Counted from the first letter of the stretch, positions 20,869 through 30,400 are shown. The stretch is 64,000 nt of DNA from Nostoc sp. TCL240-02 (GCF_013343235.1 NZ_CP040094.1:6815001-6879000), one strand, 5' to 3'. Program-made: numbers and translations. The notes: a model not told the origin generated them from the letters alone.

Positions 20869-21384
20869 ATGTCCGTTCGCCTATATATAGGTAATTTGCC
20901 TAAAGAAGAAATCGATCGTCAAGATTTGCAAGCAGTTTTTGCAGCAGAAGGTGAAGCTGTAACTACTAAATTAATTAAAGACCGCAAAACTGGCAAATGT
21001 CGTGGTTTCGGTTTTCTTACCGTCAACAATGACGAACAAGCTGATGAAATCATTGAAAAATATAATGGTCAGATGTTTAAAGACACTGCCATTAAGCTAG
21101 AAAAGGCATTACCTCGGACAAAGGGTGAAGAGGGCGACGAACAAGCTCCTAAACCAGTTCACGCTGGTAGTAGTACGCCCACTCCTGCCGTTAATAGAGA
21201 AGGTAGAGAAAGTAGCCGTCGGGAGAAAAGCTCTAAAAAGCCCCGTCGTGGAGGCGGTGGCGGCGGTTCCCGCGAAAACAGCACAACAACAACTACCGAT
21301 TCAGACGCTATTCGTCCAGATCCTCGTTGGGCTTCGGAATTAGAAAAGCTGAAGCAGATGCTAGCTGCACAAACTACGAATTAA
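20869..21384 (+). CDS. RRM-type RNA-binding protein (Rbp family)
   Basis: A 171-residue protein with one N-terminal RRM. RNP2 is LYIGNL (residues 5-10) and RNP1 is KCRGFGFLTV (about 43-52). The tail is Gly/Ser/Thr/Arg-rich (RRGGGGGGSRENSTTTTTD), then DPRWASELEKLKQMLA at the end. Cyanobacterial proteins of this layout bind single-stranded RNA and many are cold-induced or involved in mRNA localisation. The second element of the tail, a short amphipathic helix, is longer than in minimal Rbps. Confidence 0.9.
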   Translation: MSVRLYIGNLPKEEIDRQDLQAVFAAEGEAVTTKLIKDRKTGKCRGFGFLTVNNDEQADEIIEKYNGQMFKDTAIKLEKALPRTKGEEGDEQAPKPVHAGSSTPTPAVNREGRESSRREKSSKKPRRGGGGGGSRENSTTTTTDSDAIRPDPRWASELEKLKQMLAAQTTN

Positions 21385-21400
21385 TCCCTATAGGGAGAGA

Positions 21401-21448
21401 AATTAAAAATTAAAAGTCAGAATTTTTTTTGATTTTTAATTTTTAATT
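21401..21448 (+). terminator. AT-rich inverted repeat downstream of the RRM gene
   Basis: AATTAAAAATTAAAA (21401-21415) is exactly complementary to TTTTAATTTTTAATT (21434-21448). The position just after the rbp stop suggests 3'-end formation or mRNA stabilisation, although the stem has no GC content. Confidence 0.5.
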
Positions 21449-21764
21449 GTTGATTATCATCTGGCTGCTTAGTTAAAGGCTACTTGCAGCTATTTTTGTA
21501 AGTGCATATCGATACAACGTAATTTCTATAGAGTTGCTGCTAAAAGCTGCTTAGAAAAAAATTAAGTTTTTGTAGTTAGGTTCATTAAAAGCCTGACTGA
21601 AAATGGATGCGATGCCTACGGCGGGCTGCACCTACGCAGGAATATCTGGATTTGACAAGTTACAGTCAGTAATGGCTAGCTTCATACTGCTAAAAGAATC
21701 AAAGGCGCGATAGCTCTGAAGATAATCTACACTCAAGTAAGACCGATCGTTTGCAGCTTCTGTT

Positions 21765-22205
21765 ATGTCCTCAACTCTAGATTCTTTGCCACCTGCGCTT
21801 GCTAAAATTGTCCAGCGCTTTCAACGCGCTTCCGAACCGAAGCGGCGTTACGAACAGCTAATCTGGTATGCTCAGAAGCTCAATGAGTTCCCAGAAGCTG
21901 AAAAATTACCCGAAAATAAAGTTCCTGGTTGCGTGTCGCAAGTTTATATTACAGCAGCCTTGGATAACGGTAAAGTTGTGTTTCAGGGCGAGTCTGATTC
22001 CCAGTTAACCAAAGGATTAGTAGGGCTTTTAGTTGAAGGATTACAGGGACTAACGCCAACTGAAATTGTCCAACTTACCCCAGATTTTATTCAAGAAACA
22101 GGCTTAAACGTTAGTCTGACACCTTCCCGTGCTAATGGATTTTACAACATTTTTAAAACAATGCAAAAAAAAGCATTGGAATGTAAGTTAGATTTGCCTA
22201 ACTAA
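21765..22205 (+). CDS. sufE: SufE-family sulfur acceptor protein
   Basis: Accepts persulfide sulfur from the cysteine desulfurase SufS for Fe-S cluster assembly. The 146-residue protein has the typical QLIWYAQKLNEFP region, the active-site cysteine in VPGCVSQVY (about residue 51) and GFYNIFKTMQKKA at the C-terminus. Downstream genes on the same strand are an alpha/beta hydrolase and a COG0523 protein; co-transcription with the hydrolase is plausible (89 bases apart). Confidence 0.94.
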   Translation: MSSTLDSLPPALAKIVQRFQRASEPKRRYEQLIWYAQKLNEFPEAEKLPENKVPGCVSQVYITAALDNGKVVFQGESDSQLTKGLVGLLVEGLQGLTPTEIVQLTPDFIQETGLNVSLTPSRANGFYNIFKTMQKKALECKLDLPN

Positions 22206-22294
22206 ACTTGGTTATTTTAGTCATTTGTCATTTGTCATTGGTCATTAGCAAAGGACAAATGACAAATAAGGTACAACTACCAAAATTTAGTCTC

Positions 22295-23200
22295 ATGTCA
22301 ACAAATTTATTATCTACCCCTGCTGCTGCTGGTTTTGGTGGAGTGGTTCAAGAATATCTCTGGAACTGGGAAAATCAGCAATTGCGCGTTGTTTATGAAA
22401 CCCTTGGTAAAGGTTCACCGCTATTGCTATTACCATCTTTCAGCAGTGTTTCGACACGTTTAGAAGTAGGCGAACTTGCTAAGTTACTCGCTCCCAATTT
22501 TCAAGTTGTAGCCATAGATTGGCCTGGATTTGGTGAATCTTCTCGCCCTAGCTTGGATTACCGACCGGAAATATATCAGCACTTTCTGGAAGATTTTGTC
22601 AAAGCTATTTTTAATACTCCCATTACTGTGGTGGCGGCTGGTCATGCTGCTAGTTACGTTTTAAAATTAGCTGTGAAGCAGGCTGCTTTCTCAAAAATTG
22701 TATTGTTAGCTCCTACTTGGCGTGGCCCTTTGCCGACAATGGGGGCAAGTCACCAAGTAGCTGGCATTGTGAGAGGATTGGTGCGATCGCCTATACTTGG
22801 TCAAGCTCTCTACAAACTCAACACTACCCAATCTTTCTTAAGTTTCATGTACCGCCGTCATGTCTTTACTGACGCGGCTAAAATTACACCTAGTTTTATT
22901 GAGCAGAAATGGGAAACAACTCAACAACCAGGAGCGCGATTTGCATCTGCTGCCTTTGTAACTGGTAATCTTGATGCTGTACGCGAACAGTCAGATTTTC
23001 TTCAACTTGTGCAGTCTTTAACCGTACCGATCATGGTAGTAATTGGGGAATCTAGCCCCCCTAAGTCACGAGAAGAAATGAACGCTTTGGTAGCCTTACC
23101 AGAAATTAGAAGCGTTGTTATACCCGGTTCTCTGGGATTGCATGAAGAATACCCAACCGTTGTTTTAGAAGTAGTTCAAGATTTTTTGTTATCTTTATAA
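22295..23200 (+). CDS. Alpha/beta-hydrolase-fold protein without a nucleophilic serine
   Basis: 301 residues from the ATG at 22295 (MSTNLLSTPAAAGFGG). The in-frame extension to 22208 is translated heptamer repeat (VICHLSLVISKGQMTNK) and was discarded. The fold is clear: LLLLPSFSSVSTRLEV, a VVAIDWPGFGESSRP strand-loop, and a C-terminal LHEEYP histidine. The nucleophile elbow reads AAGHAASYVL, with Ala at residue 118 where GxSxG enzymes have Ser. An ordinary esterase mechanism is therefore unlikely. The function is unknown. Confidence 0.8.
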   Translation: MSTNLLSTPAAAGFGGVVQEYLWNWENQQLRVVYETLGKGSPLLLLPSFSSVSTRLEVGELAKLLAPNFQVVAIDWPGFGESSRPSLDYRPEIYQHFLEDFVKAIFNTPITVVAAGHAASYVLKLAVKQAAFSKIVLLAPTWRGPLPTMGASHQVAGIVRGLVRSPILGQALYKLNTTQSFLSFMYRRHVFTDAAKITPSFIEQKWETTQQPGARFASAAFVTGNLDAVREQSDFLQLVQSLTVPIMVVIGESSPPKSREEMNALVALPEIRSVVIPGSLGLHEEYPTVVLEVVQDFLLSL

Positions 23201-23441
23201 AATATCTTTTCTTTCTCTGCGCCTTTGCATAAGCTAAAAAAGGTACTTTCTCACCGATAAAACAGTAAATCCCTACCTCAAAACGCAAAATGATTTTTCA
23301 CCTCTTGGTGTGAGATGAAAATTAATTTAGGACTTACGCAAAATCATGATAAAACGAACCGCAAAGGACGCAAAGGACACAAAGGAATAAGAGTTTCAGA
23401 GAGTTATTGCGTAATTTCTGTAATTTAATTATGAGTGTTTA

Positions 23442-23492
23442 GCAGTGGTCAGATCCCCGACTTCTTAAAGAAGTCGGGGATCTGACCACTGC
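23442..23492. repeat. 51-base near-perfect palindrome
   Basis: Left arm 23442-23466 and right arm 23468-23492 are exact complements (25 bp) around a single base. The core CCCCGACTTCTT/AAGAAGTCGGGG is a motif often dispersed in cyanobacterial genomes. It could block read-through into the COG0523 gene or be a mobile palindromic unit. Confidence 0.75.
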
Positions 23493-23521
23493 CGCTTTTA
23501 ATAAAAAGATTTATCATAGGC

Positions 23522-23534
23522 GATAATGATTATC
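23522..23534. promoter_or_regulatory. Zur-box-like palindrome
   Basis: GATAAT-G-ATTATC is a perfect 6-1-6 inverted repeat, 29 bases before the COG0523 start codon. Cyanobacterial Zur sites follow the TGATAATnATTATCA consensus, which this matches in its core. Binding by Zur is inferred, not shown. Confidence 0.65.
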
Positions 23535-23563
23535 CATAAGGTGAGATAAGGGGAATTTAGAGT

Positions 23564-24535
23564 ATGGTGGCTGACCTAATTGACAATTCAGTTCCCGTTA
23601 CTGTTCTTACAGGCTATTTGGGAGCAGGTAAAACGACTCTACTCAATCACATCCTCACCTACGAACACGGCAAAAAAGTTGCTGTGATTGTTAATGAATT
23701 TGGGGAAGTGGGTATTGATAATCAATTGATTATCGATGCAGATGAAGAAATATTTGAAATGAACAATGGCTGTATCTGTTGTACAGTGCGCGGCGATTTA
23801 ATTCGCATCATTGGCAATTTGATGAAGCGGCGCGATAAATTTGACCATTTAGTAATTGAAACGACTGGATTAGCCGATCCTGCACCAGTGATTCAAACAT
23901 TTTTTGTGGATGAAGATTTGCAAAGCCAATTGTCTTTAGATGCTGTGGTGACGGTAGTAGATGCCAAGCATATTTGGCAGCATTGGGATGCAGACGAAGC
24001 ACAAGAACAGATTGCTTTTGCCGATGTAATTTTACTTAATAAAACAGACTTAGTAGCGCCAGAAGAGTTAGATGAATTAGAAAAACGGATTCGGGCGATG
24101 AATGCGATCGCAAAAATCTACCGTACCCAAAATTCTGAACTTGGAATGGATGCTTTATTAGGTGTACAAGCCTTTGATTTAGACCGTGCATTAGAGATAG
24201 ATCCAGATTTTTTAGGCGAAGATGCCCACGTACACGATGAAACTGTGTTTTCTGTGGCTTTAGTAGAAGCAGGTGCTGTGGATGGAGAAAAGTTAAACAC
24301 TTGGCTTTCCGAGTTACTGCGTACCCAAGGGCCAGATATTTTTCGGATGAAAGGAATTTTAAATATTGCTGGAGAAGAGAATCGATTTGTATTCCAAGGA
24401 GTACACATGATATTTGATGGCAAACCCGATCGCCCTTGGAAACCCAGCGAAACCCCCAAAAACGAACTAGTCTTCATCGGTCGCAACCTTGATGCAGCCA
24501 AACTCAAGGAAGATTTTCTCGCCTGTCTAGCATAA
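23564..24535 (+). CDS. COG0523 (CobW-like) GTPase metallochaperone
   Basis: A 323-residue G3E-family GTPase. The P-loop is GYLGAGKTT (residues 17-25), the metal-binding CICC motif is at residues 70-73, the Walker B-like segment is ETTGLADP, and NKTDL is the guanine-specificity motif. A short AHVHDE histidine motif lies near residue 224, and a CobW C-terminal domain follows (FRMKGILNIAGEENRFVFQGVH). The Zur-like palindrome upstream argues for zinc rather than cobalt. It is followed 90 bases later by a WD40 gene on the same strand. Zinc role is inference. Confidence 0.9.
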   Translation: MVADLIDNSVPVTVLTGYLGAGKTTLLNHILTYEHGKKVAVIVNEFGEVGIDNQLIIDADEEIFEMNNGCICCTVRGDLIRIIGNLMKRRDKFDHLVIETTGLADPAPVIQTFFVDEDLQSQLSLDAVVTVVDAKHIWQHWDADEAQEQIAFADVILLNKTDLVAPEELDELEKRIRAMNAIAKIYRTQNSELGMDALLGVQAFDLDRALEIDPDFLGEDAHVHDETVFSVALVEAGAVDGEKLNTWLSELLRTQGPDIFRMKGILNIAGEENRFVFQGVHMIFDGKPDRPWKPSETPKNELVFIGRNLDAAKLKEDFLACLA

Positions 24536-24625
24536 AAGGGGATTGGGGATTGGGTACTGGGGATTGAGAAGAATTCAGTCCTTAGTCCCCAGTCCCTAGT
24601 CCCTAGTCACCAGTACCCAATAAAT

Positions 24626-25684
24626 ATGAACTCCACAACCAAATCTAAGGAATTTGAACAACACTATTCAGGGACACTTTCAGATTATGTAACTGCGATC
24701 GCTTGGTCGCCACAAGGTAAAACTTTAGCAGCAACTTCCGCCGCCGGTGAAGTAGTTCTGTGGAATGATGGCGAACTCACAACTTTACAAGCTGGTAATG
24801 GTAAATCAGTAGACTGTCTAGCTTTTTCACCAGATGGAAAATTTTTAGCTGTTGGCGGACAGGATGGACAAGTAAAAATTTGGCAGAATACTCAATTAAT
24901 CACCACCTTGGAAAATGCCCCCGCATGGGTTGACAAGCTAGCTTGGAATTACACCAGCAATCAACTGGCTTTTAGTTTGGGGCGTTACGTCCAAGTTTGG
25001 GATGCAGATACTCATGAAATTGTCGTGACGCTGAATTTCGACAACTCTTCAGTATTGGGTATAGATTGGCGAATTGACGGACAATACTTAGCCATTGGTG
25101 GTTACAAGGGAGTCAAGATTTGGCATAGTCACAACTGGGATGAAGAACCATACAGCCTAGATATGACTACTGTCAGTTTAGCTATGGCTTGGTCGCCCGA
25201 TGGTAAATTCCTGGCATCTGGCAACATGGATCGTAGTGTTACCGTTTTGGAATGGAACAATCCCGACCCGTGGGTAATGCGTGGCTTCCCTGGTAAAATT
25301 CGCCAATTGGCATGGTCAGAAGCTATGACTAAAGTAGGTGCGCCAATATTGGCATCTTCCAGCGTTGAAGGTATTGTGGTATGGGAAAAGCTAGAGGATG
25401 ATAATTTAGGTTGGGAAGCACGAGTATTAACAAATCATGTGGGTGTGGTTAATGCGATCGCCTTTGCACCTAAAAGCTTCCTTCTCGCTTCTACTGCTGC
25501 TGACGGCTGGTTGTGTTTGTGGAAGCAAGCCAAGGAAGTATCTCAAATTATCACAGGTGTCTCAGGAGGTTTTTCTAGCCTAGCTTGGCATCCTCAAGGT
25601 AAGTTCCTGGCCGCAGGTGGCGATCAAGGCGAATTAGTTATTTGGTCAAAGGTTTTACGGGGTCAAGGATTCGGGCGTAGTTAA
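24626..25684 (+). CDS. WD40-repeat beta-propeller protein
   Basis: A 352-residue protein made of WD40-type blades, e.g. AIAWSPQGKTLAATSAAGEVVLWN, then VDCLAFSPDGKFLAVGGQDGQVKIWQ (given by key positions: S-P-D/Q-G-K-x-L-A and the closing IW/LW/VW pairs). About seven blades are countable, enough for one closed propeller. No other domain or export signal is visible. It probably acts as a binding platform; adjacency to the COG0523 gene suggests co-expression, with only repeat-type sequence between them. Confidence 0.9.
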   Translation: MNSTTKSKEFEQHYSGTLSDYVTAIAWSPQGKTLAATSAAGEVVLWNDGELTTLQAGNGKSVDCLAFSPDGKFLAVGGQDGQVKIWQNTQLITTLENAPAWVDKLAWNYTSNQLAFSLGRYVQVWDADTHEIVVTLNFDNSSVLGIDWRIDGQYLAIGGYKGVKIWHSHNWDEEPYSLDMTTVSLAMAWSPDGKFLASGNMDRSVTVLEWNNPDPWVMRGFPGKIRQLAWSEAMTKVGAPILASSSVEGIVVWEKLEDDNLGWEARVLTNHVGVVNAIAFAPKSFLLASTAADGWLCLWKQAKEVSQIITGVSGGFSSLAWHPQGKFLAAGGDQGELVIWSKVLRGQGFGRS

Positions 25685-25704
25685 AGTTGAACCTCGGTAA
25701 TTTA

Positions 25705-25725
25705 TTGGTTATGCTGTATAACCAA
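25705..25725. promoter_or_regulatory. Inverted repeat between the WD40 and peptide genes
   Basis: TTGGTTAT (25705-25712) and ATAACCAA (25718-25725) flank a five-base loop, 20 bases before the small secreted peptide gene and followed by AGGTATTTTT. It could be an operator or a weak terminator of the WD40 gene. Confidence 0.45.
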
Positions 25726-25745
25726 AGGTATTTTTGTGTAAATTT

Positions 25746-26018
25746 ATGAACATAGTCAAACTGGTTTTACTGGCTTTTTCTACACTCCTGGTATCCATTT
25801 TGCTGGTAGTTAACCCAGCAAACGCATCCAGCCTAAAATCTCTAGATACTACACAGATTACTACCGTAGTATCTACACAACAAATTCCTGAACCGACAAT
25901 ACTGAACTTGATTCAAACATCCAATCCAATTAGCGATGGAGTTGGTTGCAATTGTACAAACTGTGTTCAGTCTAAATTTCAGTCGCTACAAGGTAAGCTG
26001 CCATCAGTTGGTTTTTAA
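25746..26018 (+). CDS. Small secreted protein with a CxCxxC motif
   Basis: 90 residues from the ATG at 25746. The N-terminus is a signal peptide (hydrophobic core LVLLAFSTLLVSILLVV, cleavage after PANA). The mature ~60 residues are Thr/Gln/Ile-rich and end in GVGCNCTNCVQSKFQSLQGK, a compact cysteine motif of the form CxCxxC that suits metal binding or redox chemistry. It lies between the WD40/COG0523 pair and ndhB on the same strand. I do not recognise a named family. Confidence 0.7.
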   Translation: MNIVKLVLLAFSTLLVSILLVVNPANASSLKSLDTTQITTVVSTQQIPEPTILNLIQTSNPISDGVGCNCTNCVQSKFQSLQGKLPSVGF

Positions 26019-26044
26019 TAAAGTTAGAAGTTATGAATCTGATC

Positions 26045-26068
26045 AGGGCACAGCAATGCTGTGCTCTT
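26045..26068 (+). terminator. Possible terminator after the small secreted protein
   Basis: GCACAG and CTGTGC form a six-base stem (with flanking AG/CT pairs) around CAATG, followed by a mixed TTATTAATT tract. Moderate strength, 27 bases after the stop. Confidence 0.5.
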
Positions 26069-26335
26069 ATTAATTATTAATGAGCTTTTTATAGATAGCG
26101 ATCGCCTACGGCATCATTATTTAATTAAGGTCATGCCTTAAAAAACAAGTAGGAAATTTTTTAGGTGAATCCCTAAATAGTGAGAAACCTGCTGGTAAGC
26201 TAGTGAAGTTGGTGCAATCGCTATCTGCACCCAAGCTGTTAAGCTCTTGTTCAAACAGCTAGTCTGGGGATTAGAAAACTTGCTAGAGTGAACAGAGTTA
26301 GCCTTAATGTCTAATCGCCAAAACCTATACATATC

Positions 26336-27937
26336 ATGGATTTTGCTAATATTGCATCCCAGTTAAATGCTGGAACGATTTTACCAGAGGGGATTGTTAT
26401 TCTCACCCTCTTGGGGGTTTTGATTGTTGATTTGATTTTGGGGCGTACATCCGCACGCTGGATTGGATATCTAGCGATCGCAGGTTTATTTGCTTCCATT
26501 GTCGCCCTATATTTTCAATGGGACTCTCCTAATCCCATCGGTTTTACCGGTGATTTTAATAGTGATGACCTGAGTATCGTCTTTCGTGGCATCATTGCCT
26601 TGTCTGCGGCTGTGACGATACTGATGTCAATTCGCTACGTCGAGCAGAGCGGTACTCCTTTAGCCGAATTCATCACTATTTTGCTGAGTGCTACTTTAGG
26701 AGGGATGCTTCTATCCGGGGCTAGTGAGTTGGTGATGATTTTCATCTCCCTAGAAACCCTGAGTATTTCCTCTTATTTGTTGACAGGTTATACCAAGCGC
26801 GATCCTCGCTCCAATGAAGCAGCGCTGAAATACTTGTTAATTGGAGCTTCCAGCACAGCAGTATTTTTGTACGGTGTATCACTGCTGTATGGACTATCTG
26901 GAGGACAAACTGAATTAAGTGCGATCGCTAATGGTATTGCCACAGCGAAAGTGGGACAATCCTTAGGTTTAGTGATTGCCTTGGTTTTTGCGATCGCAGG
27001 TATTGGTTTCAAAATCTCCGCCGCACCCTTCCACCAGTGGACACCAGACGTTTACGAAGGCGCTCCCACCCCAGTCATCGCCTTTTTATCTGTTGGTTCC
27101 AAAGCAGCCGGGTTTGCCCTAGCCATCCGCTTACTAACAACAGCCTTCCCTCTGGTTGCAGACGAGTGGAAATTTGTCTTCACTGCTCTAGCCGTTCTCA
27201 GCATGATTTTGGGCAATGTAGTCGCCCTAGCTCAAACCAGCATGAAACGAATGCTAGCTTATTCATCCATTGCCCAAGCTGGGTTTGTGATGATTGGCTT
27301 GATTGCTGGAACACAAGCCGGGTATGCCAGTATGATTTTTTACCTACTGGTTTACTTGTTCATGAACCTGTGCGGCTTTACCTGCATCATCCTGTTCTCG
27401 CTGCGGACAGGAACCGACCAGATTGCCGAATACTCCGGCTTATATCAAAAAGACCCACTCTTAACACTGGGTTTGAGTATTGCCCTGCTTTCCTTGGGTG
27501 GTATTCCACCATTGGCTGGGTTTTTCGGCAAGATTTACTTATTCTGGGCTGGTTGGCAAGCAGGACTTTATTGGTTAGTCTTGCTGGGCTTAGTTACCAC
27601 CGTCGTCTCCATCTACTACTACATTCGCGTAGTTAAGATGATGGTAGTAAAAGAACCCCATGAAATGTCTGACGCAGTAAAGAATTATCCACAAGTGCGT
27701 TGGGATTTGCCTGGACTAAGACCTTTGCAAGTCGGGTTGGTAATCACATTAATTGCCACTTCTCTAGCAGGGATTTTGTCAAATCCTCTGTTTACATTGG
27801 CGAACAATTCCATCTCCAATACCCCATTTTTGCAAGCAACAATCAACAGTAATGTAGAAGCACAAAATCTACTGCTGCCAAAGTTAGATTCGGTTAGTCA
27901 GTCTCAACCCTCAGTTGATTCTACCGCTAAGATTTAA
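26336..27937 (+). CDS. ndhB: NAD(P)H-quinone oxidoreductase subunit 2 (NdhB)
   Basis: Membrane-arm subunit of cyanobacterial NDH-1, used in respiration, cyclic electron flow around photosystem I and CO2 uptake. The 533-residue protein has about 14 hydrophobic segments and proton-channel signatures such as [15 protein letters not shown], a lysine in ALKYLLIGA, and [16 protein letters not shown]. The tail after residue ~505 is hydrophilic. Single gene with its own terminator. Confidence 0.96.
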   Translation: MDFANIASQLNAGTILPEGIVILTLLGVLIVDLILGRTSARWIGYLAIAGLFASIVALYFQWDSPNPIGFTGDFNSDDLSIVFRGIIALSAAVTILMSIRYVEQSGTPLAEFITILLSATLGGMLLSGASELVMIFISLETLSISSYLLTGYTKRDPRSNEAALKYLLIGASSTAVFLYGVSLLYGLSGGQTELSAIANGIATAKVGQSLGLVIALVFAIAGIGFKISAAPFHQWTPDVYEGAPTPVIAFLSVGSKAAGFALAIRLLTTAFPLVADEWKFVFTALAVLSMILGNVVALAQTSMKRMLAYSSIAQAGFVMIGLIAGTQAGYASMIFYLLVYLFMNLCGFTCIILFSLRTGTDQIAEYSGLYQKDPLLTLGLSIALLSLGGIPPLAGFFGKIYLFWAGWQAGLYWLVLLGLVTTVVSIYYYIRVVKMMVVKEPHEMSDAVKNYPQVRWDLPGLRPLQVGLVITLIATSLAGILSNPLFTLANNSISNTPFLQATINSNVEAQNLLLPKLDSVSQSQPSVDSTAKI

Positions 27938-27969
27938 CCGAGTTTCAACCCAACTTTGTAATCACAAAC

Positions 27970-28004
27970 ACGCCTGTTTGCTAATTAGCAGACAGGCGTT
28001 TGTC
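27970..28004 (+). terminator. ndhB terminator
   Basis: A 30-base hairpin: ACGCCTGT pairs with ACAGGCGT, and the centre TGCTAATTAGCA is itself a perfect palindrome with one T-G wobble between. TTTGT follows. A convincing rho-independent structure, possibly also working for the convergent kinase gene. Confidence 0.8.
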
Positions 28005-28044
28005 ATACAAGTTACTGGTGGGGCAAAACTGCCCTCTGTCTCTT

Positions 28045-29415
28045 TCAATAAACTGAGTTAACAGGTATCTTGATAACAAATTCTGCGCCTTCTCCTGGAA
28101 TAGAAAAACAGCTAAGTTGTCCGCCATGTTTTTCAACTATAATCTGATAGCTTACAGATAGCCCTAATCCCGTGCCTTTACCTACTGATTTAGTAGTGAA
28201 AAACGGATCGAATACCTTTGAGCGAACTTGCTCATTTATTCCTAAACCATTATCAGCAATACTAACCGTTATCCATTTGTCATCGATTACCTCAGTTTGA
28301 ATTTGAATTTGGGGATTATTATTGTTCAGCCTTTGATTGTCAGTTGTTTGTGAATTTACCGCCAGCGCCTCCAGTGCATCGATGGCATTGGCAAGAATAT
28401 TCATAAACACTTGGTTAAGTTGACCAGGATAGCAAGTTACATTGGGTAATTGACTATATTTTTTAATGACTTTGATTTCTGGGTACTCATGCCTAGCTTG
28501 CAGTCGATGCTCCAAAATCATTAAAGCACTATCAATTCCTTCGTGAATATCAACCTTTTTAAGTTCTGCTTCATCCAGTCTCGAAAAATTACGTAATGAT
28601 TTAACAATTTCCTGAATTCGCTCTGTTCCAACTGTCATTGACTGGAAAAGTTTAGTTATATCTTGAATCAGAAAATCTAATTCTATTTCTTCTATTTCCT
28701 GTTGAATTTCCGGAGGAACATTTGGACAAACTTGTTGATAAATTTGCACCAATTTCAGTAAATCGTGAGTGTATTTATGGGCATGGTGAAGGTTCCCATG
28801 AATAAAACTGACGGGGTTATTTATTTCATGGGCAATACCCGCAACCATTTGGCCTAAACTAGACATTTTTTCAGCTTGGATAAGCTGAGTTTGGGTTAAT
28901 TGTAGTTCGTTTAGTGTTTCTTGTAAAGCAATTGTACGTTCCTCAACACGAATTTCTAACTCTTGATTTGCTTCCCAAAGCGCTTCCTCCGCTTGTTTAC
29001 GTCTTTGAACTTCTTTTGCTAACTCATCTATTTTCTCATTTAGAAGAACAAAATTACTGCTAGCCAAAGTTCTATTTTCTAAACGTAAGAGAATTAAAGC
29101 TGAAGATTCAGGAGACCAAGGTTGAATAACGGCTCCTTGGCTACGACATATTAGCGTTTGTCCATCATTCTTTCGTAAGGTTAAGGAGCCAATCACCATT
29201 GCTCTACTACATGAACAAGCTTGCAGGTACTTTACAACATCGTCAGTAGACTGAGTAACAAGTTCAAAGAGCATTTTTCGCCGCAGTTCCTGACGGCGTA
29301 AGCCCAGCATATCTGCTACTGGTTGATTGGTAGCTAACAACTGGCCCTCTCCATTTACCAGGAGTAAAGGTTCTGGTAAAACTCTGGCAAATTCAAGAAA
29401 TTGTTCAGGAGTCAT
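28045..29415 (-). CDS. Cytosolic PAS histidine kinase
   Basis: 456 residues from the ATG ending at 29415 (MTPEQFLEF); a GTG at 29460 is possible. A PAS-like sensor fills about residues 8-125 ([24 protein letters not shown]), then a coiled coil and a complete transmitter: [16 protein letters not shown] with the phospho-histidine, [16 protein letters not shown] (N box), [10 protein letters not shown] (G1), [16 protein letters not shown] (F/G2). No membrane segment. Its transmitter is closely similar to those of the kinases at 30401, 32785 and 38763. The gene encoding a stand-alone output-domain protein lies immediately upstream. Confidence 0.9.
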   Translation of the reverse strand: MTPEQFLEFARVLPEPLLLVNGEGQLLATNQPVADMLGLRRQELRRKMLFELVTQSTDDVVKYLQACSCSRAMVIGSLTLRKNDGQTLICRSQGAVIQPWSPESSALILLRLENRTLASSNFVLLNEKIDELAKEVQRRKQAEEALWEANQELEIRVEERTIALQETLNELQLTQTQLIQAEKMSSLGQMVAGIAHEINNPVSFIHGNLHHAHKYTHDLLKLVQIYQQVCPNVPPEIQQEIEEIELDFLIQDITKLFQSMTVGTERIQEIVKSLRNFSRLDEAELKKVDIHEGIDSALMILEHRLQARHEYPEIKVIKKYSQLPNVTCYPGQLNQVFMNILANAIDALEALAVNSQTTDNQRLNNNNPQIQIQTEVIDDKWITVSIADNGLGINEQVRSKVFDPFFTTKSVGKGTGLGLSVSYQIIVEKHGGQLSCFSIPGEGAEFVIKIPVNSVY

Positions 29416-29499
29416 AGGGATTCCAATTTCAGGGTTCGATTCTAATTTACATATCTGCACTCAAGCTTGTATCCTACGGTTGATTTAGTGATGAAAGGT

Positions 29500-30042
29500 T
29501 TACACAGATTCTAGTCCCCTAAAATATTCTCGACCTTCTGCGTCTTCTGCCTCTTCTGTGAGTTTTAGATAAACAATAACTCTACATCCAGAAGCACCTT
29601 GTGCTATGGTTTCTTGCAATTCTACTTTCGCATATCCCAGGTTATTAGCTGCGATCGTCCCAAAGACATTTGAAGTCATCATACACATGGCAGGGCGATT
29701 AAGCACTTTTTCCGCAAATGGGCAGACACGGTTGCCAAAGACAATTTTTTCATCATCCTCCTCAATTACATAAAAATCGCCCTGGATTCGTCTTTTTAAA
29801 TCAATCAAGACATCAGCGACTTGCTTACGGGAAAGTTTGGAAACTTCCAGAGCAGATTTATAATCTTGGTCAAGCTGTTTAGCCATCCTTTCACCAACCA
29901 CACTAATAAATCCAGAAGCTTCTTCTAAGCCAACTACATCCTGTAAAGTGCCAGACAATTCTCTGATTAATGTACGTAAAAATATATCGCGTTCTAAAGA
30001 AAGATTAAGGGTAGCGATTGAACGATCGAGTGCATTCGTCAT
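29500..30042 (-). CDS. Methanogen-output/V4R-like stand-alone signalling protein
   Basis: A 180-residue soluble protein. An N-terminal helical half ([25 protein letters not shown]) is followed by a domain with [17 protein letters not shown] and a cysteine cluster, [22 protein letters not shown], then a third Cys in [11 protein letters not shown]. This resembles the methanogen output domain and V4R-type ligand-binding folds. Three conserved-looking cysteines could bind metal or ligand. It sits 84 bases upstream of the PAS kinase gene on the same strand, suggesting a shared pathway. Confidence 0.65.
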   Translation of the reverse strand: MTNALDRSIATLNLSLERDIFLRTLIRELSGTLQDVVGLEEASGFISVVGERMAKQLDQDYKSALEVSKLSRKQVADVLIDLKRRIQGDFYVIEEDDEKIVFGNRVCPFAEKVLNRPAMCMMTSNVFGTIAANNLGYAKVELQETIAQGASGCRVIVYLKLTEEAEDAEGREYFRGLESV

Positions 30043-30400
30043 AAATTGGAGGACACAATATTGGAACTACAGTTATAGAGTTCCCCAAAAAAACCATAAA
30101 GTAACTGTTTGATATCTTTCTTTAGAGAATTTGGTACTTACTTATGTTGCTAATTAATTGTAATGATGATTACAAATTTTGAATCTTGTCGTTGCAACCT
30201 CTGCCGATCTTACAAGGTATCTACTAGCTTACATCCCATTCTCATACTACAAATAAATCACCTTGCTTGCAATCACGATCAAAGTTTTCTATTTTCCATA
30301 AATTAATTTTATTTTTCTGAAAACGTAATAAATTATTAATCAGGAAGCATTAAAAAAAATTCTACTTAAATTAGTTTAAAAAACTGATATATTTACTATT
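30043..30400. other. Intergenic region
   Basis: An AT-rich stretch of about 360 bases between two minus-strand signalling genes. It should hold the promoter of the output-domain/kinase pair. I see no gene or strong repeat. Confidence 0.35.

Larger units (their letters stand above)
23201..23563. other. Repeat-rich intergenic region upstream of the COG0523 gene
   Basis: Contains a GGACTTACGCAAAA...GCAAAGGACGCAAAGGACAC segment typical of dispersed Nostoc repeats (about 23329-23395), a 51-base palindrome (23442-23492) and a Zur-like site (23522-23534). There is no ORF. Confidence 0.6.
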
